The notes: generated by a model from the letters alone, not told the origin. A stretch of 64,000 nucleotides of DNA from Streptococcus sanguinis (GCF_900635155.1 NZ_LR134002.1:682001-746000); one strand, 5' to 3'. Counted from the first letter of the stretch, positions 14,747 to 24,708 are shown. Numbers and translations are program-made.

Positions 14747-15691
14747 GTGAAAAAAGTTCTTTTAGGTTGCTTGGGAACAGTACTGGTTTTGCTTGCTCTT
14801 TTAATAGGTTTTCTGGCCTACTTTGGTCCAGACTACGGCATTTTTCTTTTTCCGCCTAGTCCGCAGGACTACGCTCGCTCGGTTGTGAAAAAGCTTGATT
14901 TTGGTCTTTATACGGACAAAGATTGGGAAAATGAGAAAAAGAAAGCTTTAGAGAAGCTTGAATCAGCCAAGACTTATCAAGACACCTATCCTGTCTTGGA
15001 AAAATTAACCAAAGAGGCTGGCGGGAAGCATTCTTATTTTTTAAGCCCACAGGATAATCCCGAAAATAGTCCAGAAAGCAAAAATCAGCCTGAAGTGCAG
15101 AATCGGGAGGGTATTCTCTATGTAAAAGTTCCTGCTTTCACTGGTGGCGCACAGGCAGCGAAGGCTTATGCCAACAAGCTGTCAGCAGCTCTTAAAAAGG
15201 GTGACTATCAGGCGGTTCTTGTGGATTTGAGAGATAATACCGGCGGGAATATGTATCCGATGATTGCGGGCCTGTCCTCTCTTTTGCCTGATGAAGATCT
15301 CTTCCAATTCGTTGAAAAAAATGGAAGCAAGAGCGCGGTTTCGCGATCAGATGTTCTGAAGCAGCTTGGTCTGGAGCAGACTAATGAGAAAGCAAAAAAA
15401 GTGCCAATAACCGTCCTTACCAATGAACGTACAGGAAGCTCAGGAGAAATGACTGTTTTAGCTTTTAAGGGACTGGCAAACGTTAAAATATTTGGTCAGC
15501 CAACGGCAAGCTATACTACGGGAAATAATTATTATCAACTGTATGATGGAGCGGTTTTGCTCTTGACTACCTCGAGTATCCTAGATCGCACGGGCAAGCT
15601 TTATGAGAATGAGGCAATTCAGCCCGATGTCCTAACAGACCATCCTTTAGAAGAGGCGGAGTCTTGGTTGAAGGGACAGATAGGAGAATAG
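14747..15691 (+). CDS. Membrane-anchored S41-family (C-terminal-processing type) peptidase
   Basis: From the GTG at 14747 the protein has 314 residues: an N-terminal signal anchor (KKVLLGCLGTVLVLLALLIG) and an external S41 domain. The conserved VDLRDNTGGN is at 159-168 and the Ser-nucleophile motif TGSSGE at 229-234, with a KHSYF motif near 94 like that before S41 domains. No PDZ domain is evident. It would cut peptides or proteins outside the membrane. I choose this start because promoter 5 covers the upstream ATG at 14681 and GAAAGG (14731-14736) precedes the GTG. BceR-type control ties it to the transporter and PrsW genes. Confidence 0.8.
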   Translation: MKKVLLGCLGTVLVLLALLIGFLAYFGPDYGIFLFPPSPQDYARSVVKKLDFGLYTDKDWENEKKKALEKLESAKTYQDTYPVLEKLTKEAGGKHSYFLSPQDNPENSPESKNQPEVQNREGILYVKVPAFTGGAQAAKAYANKLSAALKKGDYQAVLVDLRDNTGGNMYPMIAGLSSLLPDEDLFQFVEKNGSKSAVSRSDVLKQLGLEQTNEKAKKVPITVLTNERTGSSGEMTVLAFKGLANVKIFGQPTASYTTGNNYYQLYDGAVLLLTTSSILDRTGKLYENEAIQPDVLTDHPLEEAESWLKGQIGE

Positions 15692-15698
15692 TTCATTG

Positions 15699-15725
15699 AA
15701 AGCAGTCAAAGAGACTGCTTTTCTG
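15699..15725 (+). terminator. Rho-independent terminator of the S41 peptidase gene
   Basis: AAAGCAGTC (15699-15707) pairs perfectly with GACTGCTTT (15713-15721). The next -10 box, TATAAT at 15727-15732, follows directly. Confidence 0.8.
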
Positions 15726-15754
15726 CTATAATAAAGAGAAGAACGAGGTGACAA

Positions 15755-16180
15755 ATGATTCGTAAAGTAAAACTAAGTGACGCCGCAGCCATTCAGCGAC
15801 TTAATGCTGAGTGTCTGGGCTATGACTTCGATAGGAAAGCGACGGAGGCTCAACTGAAGAGGCTGCTAGAGAATGACCAGCATTTGATTTTGGTAGTTGA
15901 AGAAGATGGTCAGGTCATAGGTTACGCTCATGCGGCTAGATACGACTGTCTCTATTTCCCGTCCTTGCTCAATCTCTTGGCTTTGGCCGTCGCTCAGGAT
16001 TTTCAAGGGCAGGGACATGGCAGAGCGCTGATGCAAGCTTTGCGTGAAGAGGCAAAAGCGGTAGGATACACAGGAATTCGGATTAATTCAGGCATTTCCC
16101 GCTCCGCAGCCCATGCATTTTACCGCAGCCTCGGCTGCAGCGAAAAAGCAGACCAGAAACGCTTTTATTGGGATTTTTAG
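15755..16180 (+). CDS. GNAT-family N-acetyltransferase
   Basis: The 141-residue protein is a single GNAT domain: the acetyl-CoA loop QDFQGQGHGRALM fits the Q/RxxGxG/A pattern, followed by GYTGIRINSG and a C-terminal FYRSLGCSE. It would acetylate an amine substrate in the cytosol; the substrate is unknown. The ATG at 15755 follows GAGGTGA, and a TATAAT lies at 15727. The next GNAT gene starts 15 bp after its stop. Confidence 0.8.
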   Translation: MIRKVKLSDAAAIQRLNAECLGYDFDRKATEAQLKRLLENDQHLILVVEEDGQVIGYAHAARYDCLYFPSLLNLLALAVAQDFQGQGHGRALMQALREEAKAVGYTGIRINSGISRSAAHAFYRSLGCSEKADQKRFYWDF

Positions 16181-16195
16181 AGAAAAGAGGAGTAG

Positions 16196-16654
16196 ATGAT
16201 GATTGAACCACTAACCCAGCAGCATGCTTTGGAAATTGCCAATACTTGGCATTATGAGGCGCCTTATGATTTTTATGATATGAAAAATGACCTGGAGGAT
16301 TATGAAGAAATGGTCTCCCCAGAAGCGCGCGGAGACCGTTATTATCAAGTACTGAGTGAAGGGGAACTCTATGGATTTTTCTGCTTGGAGCAGAAAGGAG
16401 AGCGCATTTTGGAGCTTGGTTTGGGGATGAAGCCGGAGCACTGCGGAAAAGGTCAAGGCGCGGCATTTTTGCAGGAAATTCTGGACTTTATCATGGAAAA
16501 TTTTGCACCCCAAGTCCTAAGGCTATCCGTGGCAGACTTCAATCACCGAGCCCAGCAGCTTTATCTCAACATGGGCTTTGAAGTGGTGAGGCGCATCCCG
16601 CAGGAAAGCAATGGTGATATTCATCTCTTTGTGGAGATGAAGAAGAAGGTCTAA
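16196..16654 (+). CDS. GNAT-family N-acetyltransferase
   Basis: The 152-residue protein has a GNAT fold: a substrate-side N-terminus, the acetyl-CoA loop MKPEHCGKGQGAAFLQ and the closing strand LYLNMGFEVVRR. It is distinct from the preceding acetyltransferase but probably co-transcribed with it. Two adjacent ATGs (16196, 16199) follow AGAGGAG; either may be used. The substrate is unknown. Confidence 0.8.
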   Translation: MMIEPLTQQHALEIANTWHYEAPYDFYDMKNDLEDYEEMVSPEARGDRYYQVLSEGELYGFFCLEQKGERILELGLGMKPEHCGKGQGAAFLQEILDFIMENFAPQVLRLSVADFNHRAQQLYLNMGFEVVRRIPQESNGDIHLFVEMKKKV

Positions 16655-16689
16655 TTTTAGACTTTATTGCAAAGCAGCAGATAAAATTG

Positions 16690-16721
16690 TTGACAATCAA
16701 GCAAAAGTCGTTCAATATACT
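16690..16721 (+). promoter_or_regulatory. Promoter upstream of the DUF2829-SDR-AbiH genes
   Basis: A perfect TTGACA (16690-16695) is followed by CAATAT at 17 bp (16713-16718) or TATACT at 20 bp (16716-16721). It is the only clear promoter before the three closely packed genes 16784-19279. Confidence 0.55.
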
Positions 16722-16783
16722 TATGACTACTGGCGGCTAGTAGGGAATTTGTCAAAGATTACCAATAAACAAAGGAGAAAACC

Positions 16784-17020
16784 ATGACATTTGAAGAAAT
16801 TTTACCAGGTCTTAAGGCCAAGAAAAAATATGTGCGTACAGGCTGGGGTGGGGCAGAGAACTACGTCCAGCTCTTTGACACGATTGAGCAGAATGGGGTG
16901 GCTCTCGAGGTAACACCTTATTTCCTCATTAATGTTTCAGGTGAGGGGGAGGGCTTCTCCATGTGGAGTCCGACTCCTTGTGATGTCCTCGCGACAGATT
17001 GGGTGGAAGTAGATGACTAA
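16784..17020 (+). CDS. DUF2829 protein, Tad2-like
   Basis: The 78-residue protein fits DUF2829: N-terminal FEEILPGLKAKKKYVRTGWG and the C-terminal W-P-x-x-x-D-x-L-A-x-D-W signature (MWSPTPCDVLATDWVEV). Tad2, an anti-Thoeris phage protein that sequesters the cyclic nucleotide signal, belongs to this family; chromosomal members may be phage relics or have other ligand-binding roles. It overlaps the SDR gene by 8 bp, and an AbiH gene follows that, so it sits beside a defence gene. The family call is firm; an anti-defence role here is inference. Confidence 0.75.
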   Translation: MTFEEILPGLKAKKKYVRTGWGGAENYVQLFDTIEQNGVALEVTPYFLINVSGEGEGFSMWSPTPCDVLATDWVEVDD

Positions 17021-17711
17021 GACGGTACTGGTGACGGGAGCTAGCTCTGGCATCGGCCGAGCTCAGGCTCTGACCTTTTTGGAAAATGGCTACCGGGTTT
17101 ATGGGGTGGACAAGGATGAAAATCCTGGTTTTCTAAATGAGCTGCGTTTTGTCAAGCTGGATTTGGCAGGGGATTTGACACCGCTTTTCACTAGCTTGCC
17201 TGAGGTGGATATCCTCTGTAATACAGCAGGTGTCTTGGATGACTATCGTCCCCTGCACGAGACCAGAGACGAGGACTGGGAGCAGCTTTTTGCGCTCAAT
17301 CTGACCGCGACTATGAAAATCACTCGCTTTTACCTGCAGAAAATGCTGGAGAAAAAGTCTGGTATCATCATTAATATGTGCTCGATTGCTAGCTTTCTGG
17401 CTGGTGGTGGCGGTGTTGCCTATACAGCCTCTAAGCATGCTCTGGCTGGTCTGACCAAGCAGATAGCCTTAGACTATGCGGATAAAAATATCCAAGTGTT
17501 TGGCTTAGCACCAGGCGCAGTCAAGACAGCCATGACTGCCACAGATTTTGAGCCAGGCGGACTAGCAGACTGGGTTGCTGAGGAAACGCCGATAAAGCGC
17601 TGGCTGGATCCTCAGGAAGTGGCAGACATAAGCCTCTTTCTAGCCAGTGGTAAGGCAGCTGCTATGCAGGGCGAGATTATCAAAATCGACGGTGGCTGGA
17701 GTTTAAAGTAA
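17013..17711 (+). CDS. Short-chain dehydrogenase/reductase (FabG-like)
   Basis: The 232-residue protein is a classical SDR: the NAD(P)-binding GASSGIG motif (9-15), NTAG in strand 4, catalytic S124 and Y137-x3-K141 (YTASK), and the C-terminal GGW. It would reduce a 3-oxoacyl or other carbonyl substrate in the cytosol. It is shorter than housekeeping FabG and lies outside any fatty-acid cluster, so its substrate is uncertain. It overlaps the DUF2829 gene by 8 bp, and its TAA is part of the ribosome-binding site of the AbiH gene. Confidence 0.85.
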   Translation: MTKTVLVTGASSGIGRAQALTFLENGYRVYGVDKDENPGFLNELRFVKLDLAGDLTPLFTSLPEVDILCNTAGVLDDYRPLHETRDEDWEQLFALNLTATMKITRFYLQKMLEKKSGIIINMCSIASFLAGGGGVAYTASKHALAGLTKQIALDYADKNIQVFGLAPGAVKTAMTATDFEPGGLADWVAEETPIKRWLDPQEVADISLFLASGKAAAMQGEIIKIDGGWSLK

Positions 17712-17722
17712 GGAGAAAGAAC

Positions 17723-19279
17723 ATGTCAGACAATATTCTTATTTTGGGAAATGGTTTTGATATAGCAATGGGTAGAAAAACTAGTTATGAAGATTTTTTG
17801 ATGTTTTCAGACTATATTTATATTTGCCTGAATTATCCAATTAGATATCCAGAATATGATTCAGAAGAAGTTGAAAGAGTAAATCTAAATAAACTTGAAA
17901 GGGGAGATATAAGTGAAATAGAAACGGATTTAAAAAGGAAAGTAAGTGATTTTTCATCTACTCAAGAATATGAAAGTTTGATTTTTGAAACTTTAAAAGA
18001 GTTCAATTTTGACGAACTGCTACAAATTTTTTCTACTGATCTGATAAAAATGTTAAAAGAATACCAAGTAGTATGTAAACAGCAGACTGCTATTGGAATT
18101 TCGCCAGACTATTTGGAAGAATTTAATATTATTTTCAACAAATTTTTGTTTGATTTAAAGAAAAATAAATACTCCCTTAACCAATTTTCTGATAAAGCTA
18201 CTTCCATTAAGCGATCTAAAAGATTTGATTTTTTTGATATTGATTTGATAGAGGGGGTTATCAATTCTAAAATTGACTCGTCAAGAAATCTAAAATGGTT
18301 GGGTGAGATAAATAATAATATATTTATTAAATTTATGAAGGATTATAGAGAAGAATTGGGAGCAAATTGGTCTAGTATCGAATCAATAATCTCAGATATT
18401 GCCGAAGCAGTTTACGACTTGAAAGAAAATATTGAAGAAAACTTGGAGTTATTCAATATTTACAAAGAATATTTACCTAATCAAGCTTTAGTAAAATTTA
18501 AAGAAAGATTTAGGCATAAGAAAAACTTTGTAGCATACAAATTTGTTGTTAAGTGTATCTATCAAGAAACAGTAACAAATTCTAATCAATTAACAAATAT
18601 GGCTGTCGTTGAAAAAACGAACGAAAGTTTTATTAATGCTTTGGAGGAATTAACAAATTATTTAGAATTTTATCTTACTTATCTTGATAGGTTAGACTTT
18701 GACAAAAATAAAATTAGTAAAAAAGAATCGGTATTGGACGTTATTCCAGAGATTCAAAAATCGAAGGTTATTAATTTCAACTATACTGATACAGCATTGA
18801 AATTATTTAATATTCCGTTAATGAGTACTCACTTTATTCATGGGAAAATAGATTTTAATCGTATTAATAATGGTATTAATACAATGGTATTTGGTATAGA
18901 AGATAAAGAAGATGATATTGAAGCTATTAATCTGGATTTAATTCCTTATCAAAAATATTATCAACGAACAATTAAAGAAACTGGTAATGATTTTGAAATT
19001 TTTTTCAAAAGTAGTAACATAAAAAACATTATTGTTTTTGGACATTCTGTCAATCCACTTGACAAAGAAATCTTTAGGAAATGTTTTGAACTTGCTGAAT
19101 ATAATCGAGTACCATATCAGTTTATTTTTGTTTATCATAACGAACAGTCAAAACGGTCTATCGTAAAGAATCTTGCTATTATTCTAGGAAAAAATAAAAT
19201 AATTGAGCTAACTGGAAAGAATAAAATAAAGTTTGTTAAGAGTGACAATCTTGATAAGATGAAAAAAAATTTATATTAG
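17723..19279 (+). CDS. AbiH-family abortive-infection protein
   Basis: The 518-residue protein has the AbiH hallmarks: LGNGFD (8-13) with the following GRKTSYEDF, the central-to-late NFNYT (351-355), a HGKID motif, and the closing GHSVNPLD (G440, H441, D447). AbiH was defined in lactococci as an abortive-infection protein that stops phage growth at the cost of the cell; its biochemical activity is not settled, and the GNGFD/GHS core resembles SIR2-type nucleotide-binding folds. Base use is strongly AT-rich: bases 18661-18720 contain 12 G/C in 60, against 32 in 60 for 17641-17700 just upstream. This points to recent acquisition as one gene. AAGGAGAAAG precedes the ATG. Confidence 0.85.
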   Translation: MSDNILILGNGFDIAMGRKTSYEDFLMFSDYIYICLNYPIRYPEYDSEEVERVNLNKLERGDISEIETDLKRKVSDFSSTQEYESLIFETLKEFNFDELLQIFSTDLIKMLKEYQVVCKQQTAIGISPDYLEEFNIIFNKFLFDLKKNKYSLNQFSDKATSIKRSKRFDFFDIDLIEGVINSKIDSSRNLKWLGEINNNIFIKFMKDYREELGANWSSIESIISDIAEAVYDLKENIEENLELFNIYKEYLPNQALVKFKERFRHKKNFVAYKFVVKCIYQETVTNSNQLTNMAVVEKTNESFINALEELTNYLEFYLTYLDRLDFDKNKISKKESVLDVIPEIQKSKVINFNYTDTALKLFNIPLMSTHFIHGKIDFNRINNGINTMVFGIEDKEDDIEAINLDLIPYQKYYQRTIKETGNDFEIFFKSSNIKNIIVFGHSVNPLDKEIFRKCFELAEYNRVPYQFIFVYHNEQSKRSIVKNLAIILGKNKIIELTGKNKIKFVKSDNLDKMKKNLY

Positions 19280-19317
19280 TATAAAAAACGACATATACTG
19301 GAGTTTGAAGTAAGTGA

Positions 19318-20076
19318 ATGAAGAATGCGAACAATGAAAAAGTTAAGAATCTTTTCCAAACCTGGACTAAAAATATGGTACTTTACGGTTTGGATGCTGG
19401 CCTAGGGCAGTTCTTCATGAATGCGCCTGAGACATCCTGCCTTTACCAACTAGGAAATTTCATCTTTCCGGCTGGTCAGGTGGATCCGAATTTGTGGCAG
19501 GAATTTAGCAAAAAATATAGTTTAGCTGACAAGGTCATTATCTCCGAGGAGTCCAGCTGGCAAGAGTTTCTCGATAGTCAGAGTGATCTGGGCCAGTTTA
19601 CTCGTTATGCTTTTGCGGACAAGGTTGCCTTTGACACAGAGGCTTTGGAGAAATGGCAGAGCAGGCTACCTGCAAACTACTACCTCTGTCCGATTGATGT
19701 GATGAGTTATGAGCGTTTGGCTGAGGAAGCTTGGTCTCAGGATTTGCAGGGTGATTTTTCCGATTTTGACCATTTTCAAGCGGCGGGTGGCTTTGGTTTT
19801 TTACTCTATTCAGGAGAGGAAATCATCGCTGGCGTATCGACAGGATTGGTCTATCATGGAGCTCTTGAGATTGAAATTGCTACCAAGCCAGCCTACCAAA
19901 GGCAGGGCTTGGCCAAAATCTTGGGTGCCCAGATGATTTTAGAAGCTCAAAAACGCTCACTCTTTCCTCTCTGGGATGCGCACAATGAAGCCTCCAAAAA
20001 AGTCGCAGAAAGCTTGGGCTATCAGTGTCTAGGAGTTTATCCGGCTTATGAATGGAAAGGGACTTTTGACCAATGA
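19318..20076 (+). CDS. GNAT acetyltransferase of the zwittermicin-resistance (GNAT_acetyltran) type
   Basis: The 252-residue protein is longer than single-domain GNATs. Its C-terminal half has the acetyl-CoA loop IATKPAYQRQGLAKILG and the WDAHNEASKKVAESLGY ending typical of this subfamily. The N-terminal half is a partner domain of the same family. Known relatives include zwittermicin A resistance proteins; the substrate here is unknown. The ribosome-binding site is weak (GGAG about 14 bp upstream). It overlaps the next gene by four bases. Confidence 0.75.
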   Translation: MKNANNEKVKNLFQTWTKNMVLYGLDAGLGQFFMNAPETSCLYQLGNFIFPAGQVDPNLWQEFSKKYSLADKVIISEESSWQEFLDSQSDLGQFTRYAFADKVAFDTEALEKWQSRLPANYYLCPIDVMSYERLAEEAWSQDLQGDFSDFDHFQAAGGFGFLLYSGEEIIAGVSTGLVYHGALEIEIATKPAYQRQGLAKILGAQMILEAQKRSLFPLWDAHNEASKKVAESLGYQCLGVYPAYEWKGTFDQ

Positions 20077-20441
20077 AGAAAAACCAAACCTATTTCTTAA
20101 AAGACATCATTGAGGCTGTGAAATCGGAAGAGCTAGATGATGATTTCTGTTTGTATGCTAAGGAAAATGGAGAACTGAATTTTCAGGACAGCTACTTGCT
20201 TACTGATTATCCTAAAGTGGTGGATAATAGGGATGTTTACCCTAGACAGGTAAGGGAGCAAGAGCTGGAGCTGATTTATTACGGTGAAGATTTTGCGGAT
20301 GTTCTCTTGTCAGTCATGGAGCAGAAAGCAGAAGCGACTGATCAAGAGTGTCTACAGGCTCTACTTTACTATTATGAGCATGATGACTTTATGGATTTTG
20401 ATAAAGATCCAGTTTTGAAGGAAGATGCTTATAAACAATAA
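20073..20441 (+). CDS. Hypothetical acidic protein
   Basis: The 122-residue protein is soluble and strongly acidic (EELDDDF, the run HDDFMDFDKD near the C-terminus) with no signal peptide or membrane segment. Its ATG overlaps the stop of the acetyltransferase gene (ATGA), so the two are translationally coupled. I do not recognise a characterised family and assign no function. Confidence 0.6.
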   Translation: MKKNQTYFLKDIIEAVKSEELDDDFCLYAKENGELNFQDSYLLTDYPKVVDNRDVYPRQVREQELELIYYGEDFADVLLSVMEQKAEATDQECLQALLYYYEHDDFMDFDKDPVLKEDAYKQ

Positions 20442-20469
20442 TTATCATTTTAGAAAGACAGGAGAGATG

Positions 20470-20919
20470 ATGACCCCAAAAGAAATGTGGCAGGCCTACA
20501 AGAAAATCAATCCGGTGATTGGTGACGAGATTAATGCCTGGGCCTTCGGTACCTTGGCAGATCAGCTTGCCGACTTAGTGCTTCGTGGTGAAAAGACAGC
20601 GACAGCTTCGGCCTATGAGCTCTATAAGCTTGAAAATGAGCCCTTGCCGCAAGTAGGAAGCTTTGATGTCATTTTAGACAGTCAGGATCAGGCCGTCTGT
20701 ATCGTTGAAATCACCAAAGTCTCTGTGCTGCCTTTTAATGAGGTTTCAGCCGAACACGCCTTTAAGGAAGGAGAAGGAGATAAATCCTTGGCCTACTGGC
20801 AGCAAGTCCATGAGGAATTTTTCACGGAGTGTCTGGCGGAAGCCGGTTTGGAATTTTCCCAAGAAACGGGTGTCGTCCTAGAAGAATTTCGCAAGGTCTA
20901 TCCGCTGGAACAAGCTTAA
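20470..20919 (+). CDS. ASCH-domain protein
   Basis: From the ATG at 20470 the protein has 149 residues and fits the ASCH/PUA-like family: WAFG, then VLRGEKTATAS, the central VGSFDVILDSQDQAVCIVEITKV and the closing LAYWQQVHEEFF. ASCH proteins bind RNA or modified nucleosides and one branch are amidohydrolases acting on N4-acetylcytidine. I choose 20470 over upstream frames because GGAG (20461-20464) fits it; 20467 is an adjacent alternative. Confidence 0.8.
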   Translation: MTPKEMWQAYKKINPVIGDEINAWAFGTLADQLADLVLRGEKTATASAYELYKLENEPLPQVGSFDVILDSQDQAVCIVEITKVSVLPFNEVSAEHAFKEGEGDKSLAYWQQVHEEFFTECLAEAGLEFSQETGVVLEEFRKVYPLEQA

Positions 20920-20943
20920 GTCTATTTTTGAATAGGCTTTTTG
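20918..20943 (+). terminator. Rho-independent terminator of the ASCH gene
   Basis: AAGTCTATT (20918-20926) pairs with AATAGGCTT (20931-20939), a UUUG loop lies between, and a T run follows. Confidence 0.75.
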
Positions 20944-21013
20944 TTTATTCTTGATAAATTGAAGCAAAAGTGTTACTATTAGGTATACAAATAAATCGTG
21001 ATTTGGAGGAGAA

Positions 21014-21640
21014 ATGGACAAATTAATTTTAGGCTTACTCATGATAAAGCATTTTACAGTTTATGAAATTCGTCAGGTGATGCGGCAAAATTTCAGCTCT
21101 ATGTGCAGCGACAGTCTAGGAAGTATCCAAGCAGCCTTAAAAAAACTGTCCCAGCAAGGGGCGGTGACTTATTCGGAGTATGTAGAAAAAGGAAAAATGA
21201 AGAAGGAATATGCCATTACTGCTTCGGGACGAATCTTGTTTTTGGAGTGGCTTAAAACACCTATCGACATGAGCAAGAACAAGAATATGGACTTGGGGAA
21301 ATTCCTTTTTACGGGTTATCTGCCAAAGAAAGAGCAGCTTCAGATGCTGGATTTAACCATTGAGGGACTGGAAGTTGAAGTCCAAGAGTTTGAAGCTGTC
21401 AAAAACGCGATTCGTTATACAGAGGAGCAGGAAAAAGTAAAAGCCTATCTAGAGCAGAACAGCCATCTGGCTACAGAGCTGATAGAGACCAGTCAGGCGG
21501 CTGATTTAGCTGAAAGTATTTCTCGGATTGGCTATTTTGAGATGAAGACGCTCGAATTTGGGCTGGATTCGGCCCGCTTTCAGTTGGACTGGTTTAGCAA
21601 GCTTCGCCAGCAGTTGGCTGAAAATGAGAAAGAGGGCTGA
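21014..21640 (+). CDS. PadR-family transcriptional regulator
   Basis: The 208-residue protein has the PadR winged helix at residues 1-80 (LILGLLMIKHFTVYEIR, then the LQ/QAALKKLSQQGAV recognition part and a KKEYAIT wing) and a C-terminal helical PadR_C/Vir region (about 90-190) for dimerisation. PadR proteins repress genes for toxic-compound response. No target is clear; the secreted protein gene 21839 downstream is one option. GGAGGAGAA precedes the ATG. Between 21641 and 21838 I see no convincing gene. Confidence 0.8.
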   Translation: MDKLILGLLMIKHFTVYEIRQVMRQNFSSMCSDSLGSIQAALKKLSQQGAVTYSEYVEKGKMKKEYAITASGRILFLEWLKTPIDMSKNKNMDLGKFLFTGYLPKKEQLQMLDLTIEGLEVEVQEFEAVKNAIRYTEEQEKVKAYLEQNSHLATELIETSQAADLAESISRIGYFEMKTLEFGLDSARFQLDWFSKLRQQLAENEKEG

Positions 21641-21838
21641 GATACTAAGTATTCAAAAAGCAGGGGCACCTTGCCTTGTAGATACATTTGGCAATGACTT
21701 TGAGAGTTTGAAAAACCAATTAGCATTTCTTCCGCTACAGTCTTTTAGAGACCGTTTCTGAGAAAAGATTGAAAATAGATCTAAAAAAGCTTATAATAAA
21801 AGCTATAAAACGACAGAAGGCTTCTAGGAGGATTGATT

Positions 21839-22633
21839 TTGAAGAAGGTTCATTTTTTTATCATTTACGGCTGTGTCTGCTTTGTACTGATTGGCGGAAC
21901 CTTTCTCTATACTTACTTTAAACCAGGAGGCATAGCGGAAGCAATCGAGTCCCGCTTTAAGCTATCTGCTGTAGTGGATGCATCCTTGAAAAAATTCGAT
22001 CAGGATAGTTTCTACATGGATCGGCTGTCTGAGTCGACCTATCTAGAAGGCTACAAAAGAAGAAAAGCTGAGACCGTTAAACAGCTGACTGTTTCAGATT
22101 CACCTTATTTAGCCAAGCTTTACGAAACCTATGATGATCAAGAACTGACCCATTATTTCAGCGAAGATCGGATGTACTTGGAAGAGAAGGATGGATTTGA
22201 GACCATTGATGACACGGAGTCACGCAAACATATTGATGGCTATTCGGGCATGTCCTCCTTTAAGGCTTTGCTGCAGGTCATGGTAGATAATGAGTCAGAA
22301 CTGACTAAGAAAAAAGTGGACGGCGGCTATGAGTTTTCGGTGACAGCAGAAGGTGATTTGGCCTATGACCTTATTGATGCCTTCTACTATGCTTATAATG
22401 ATGAGCATTATGATACGACTATCGACATTGAGAAGTGTAAGGTTGCCTTTGTGGTTGACCCTAAGACTCGGACCATCCGCTCTATTGATATGACCATGGA
22501 TTTGGACGAAGATGCAGCTTTAGATGGAGAATTAATTTACTTCAAGCAGCGGGCGGTCTTCAAGGACTATGGCAAAGCAAAAGTTCATCTTCCAAAGAAA
22601 ATCAAAGAAAAAAAAGCAAAATCAGCTGTTTAA
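21839..22633 (+). CDS. Membrane-anchored extracellular protein of unknown function
   Basis: The 264-residue protein starts at TTG 21839, seven bases after AGGAGG (21826-21831); the in-frame TTG at 21833 is too close to that site. One N-terminal membrane segment (KVHFFIIYGCVCFVLIGGTFLYTYF) is followed by a hydrophilic, acidic external domain and a Lys-rich C-terminus. I do not recognise the domain. The external part has alternating polar/hydrophobic strands like lipoprotein-type beta folds, but that is weak evidence. Confidence 0.6.
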   Translation: MKKVHFFIIYGCVCFVLIGGTFLYTYFKPGGIAEAIESRFKLSAVVDASLKKFDQDSFYMDRLSESTYLEGYKRRKAETVKQLTVSDSPYLAKLYETYDDQELTHYFSEDRMYLEEKDGFETIDDTESRKHIDGYSGMSSFKALLQVMVDNESELTKKKVDGGYEFSVTAEGDLAYDLIDAFYYAYNDEHYDTTIDIEKCKVAFVVDPKTRTIRSIDMTMDLDEDAALDGELIYFKQRAVFKDYGKAKVHLPKKIKEKKAKSAV

Positions 22634-22646
22634 AGGCTGATTTTTT
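22618..22646 (+). terminator. Rho-independent terminator overlapping the stop codon of the 21839 gene
   Basis: AAAATCAGC (22618-22626) pairs with GCTGATTTT (22636-22644); the TAA stop lies in the loop and Ts follow. Confidence 0.8.
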
Positions 22647-22753
22647 GTGCGAAAGGCTTTTATTGTAGCATTTTCTCTGGTATATTGATTTTAATTTTTA
22701 AAAATTACCTTTTAGTGATATAATAAAGGTGATATCCTACAGAAAAGAGATAA

Positions 22754-24136
<1,383 letters not shown>

Positions 24137-24144
24137 GTTCAGTC

Positions 24145-24696
24145 ATGGAATTTGAAGAAAAAACCGTCCAACGGACAGAGATTTATCAGGGACCGATTTT
24201 TAAAGTGGTTCAGGACCAGGTAGAGCTGCCAGATGGCAAAGGTCAAGCCCAAAGGGATTTGATTTTCCATAATGGCGCGGTGGCTGTGATTGCTATCACA
24301 CCGGAAAACAAGATGATTCTAGTCAAGCAGTACCGCAAGGCGATTGAATCAACTTCTTATGAGATTCCAGCTGGCAAGCTTGAGCTAGGAGAGAATGCAG
24401 ATCCCCAAGCGGCTGCCCTCCGAGAATTAGAAGAAGAGACCGGCTACACTGGACAGCTGGAGTTGGTCTATGATTTCTACTCTGCTATCGGTTTTTGCAA
24501 TGAAAAAATCAAGCTCTACAGCGCCAGCCATTTAACAAAGGTCGAAAACCCTCGTCCCCAAGACGAGGATGAAACATTGGAACTTTTTGAAGTCAGTCTG
24601 GAGGAGGCACATCAGTTGCTGCAAAACGGTGACATCTGCGATGCCAAGACCATCATGGCCCTTCAGTACTGGGAACAAAAAAATCTGAATAAATAG
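24145..24696 (+). CDS. Nudix hydrolase, ADP-ribose pyrophosphatase type
   Basis: The 183-residue protein has the nudix box (GKLELGENADPQAAALREL continuing into EEETGY), preceded by MILVKQYRKAIESTSYEIPAG, the usual layout of ADP-ribose pyrophosphatases of the NudF type. It would hydrolyse ADP-ribose or similar nucleoside diphosphate sugars in the cytosol. It begins 9 bp after glmU and is probably in the same transcript. Confidence 0.85.
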   Translation: MEFEEKTVQRTEIYQGPIFKVVQDQVELPDGKGQAQRDLIFHNGAVAVIAITPENKMILVKQYRKAIESTSYEIPAGKLELGENADPQAAALRELEEETGYTGQLELVYDFYSAIGFCNEKIKLYSASHLTKVENPRPQDEDETLELFEVSLEEAHQLLQNGDICDAKTIMALQYWEQKNLNK

Positions 24697-24708
24697 GAAC
24701 GTAGATCA

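Noticed and set aside
21558..21761. 67-codon frame overlapping the end of the PadR gene
   Set aside because: Most of it is PadR in another frame. The part after 21641 has no start site of its own and no known motif; it could be a remnant, but I cannot support it.
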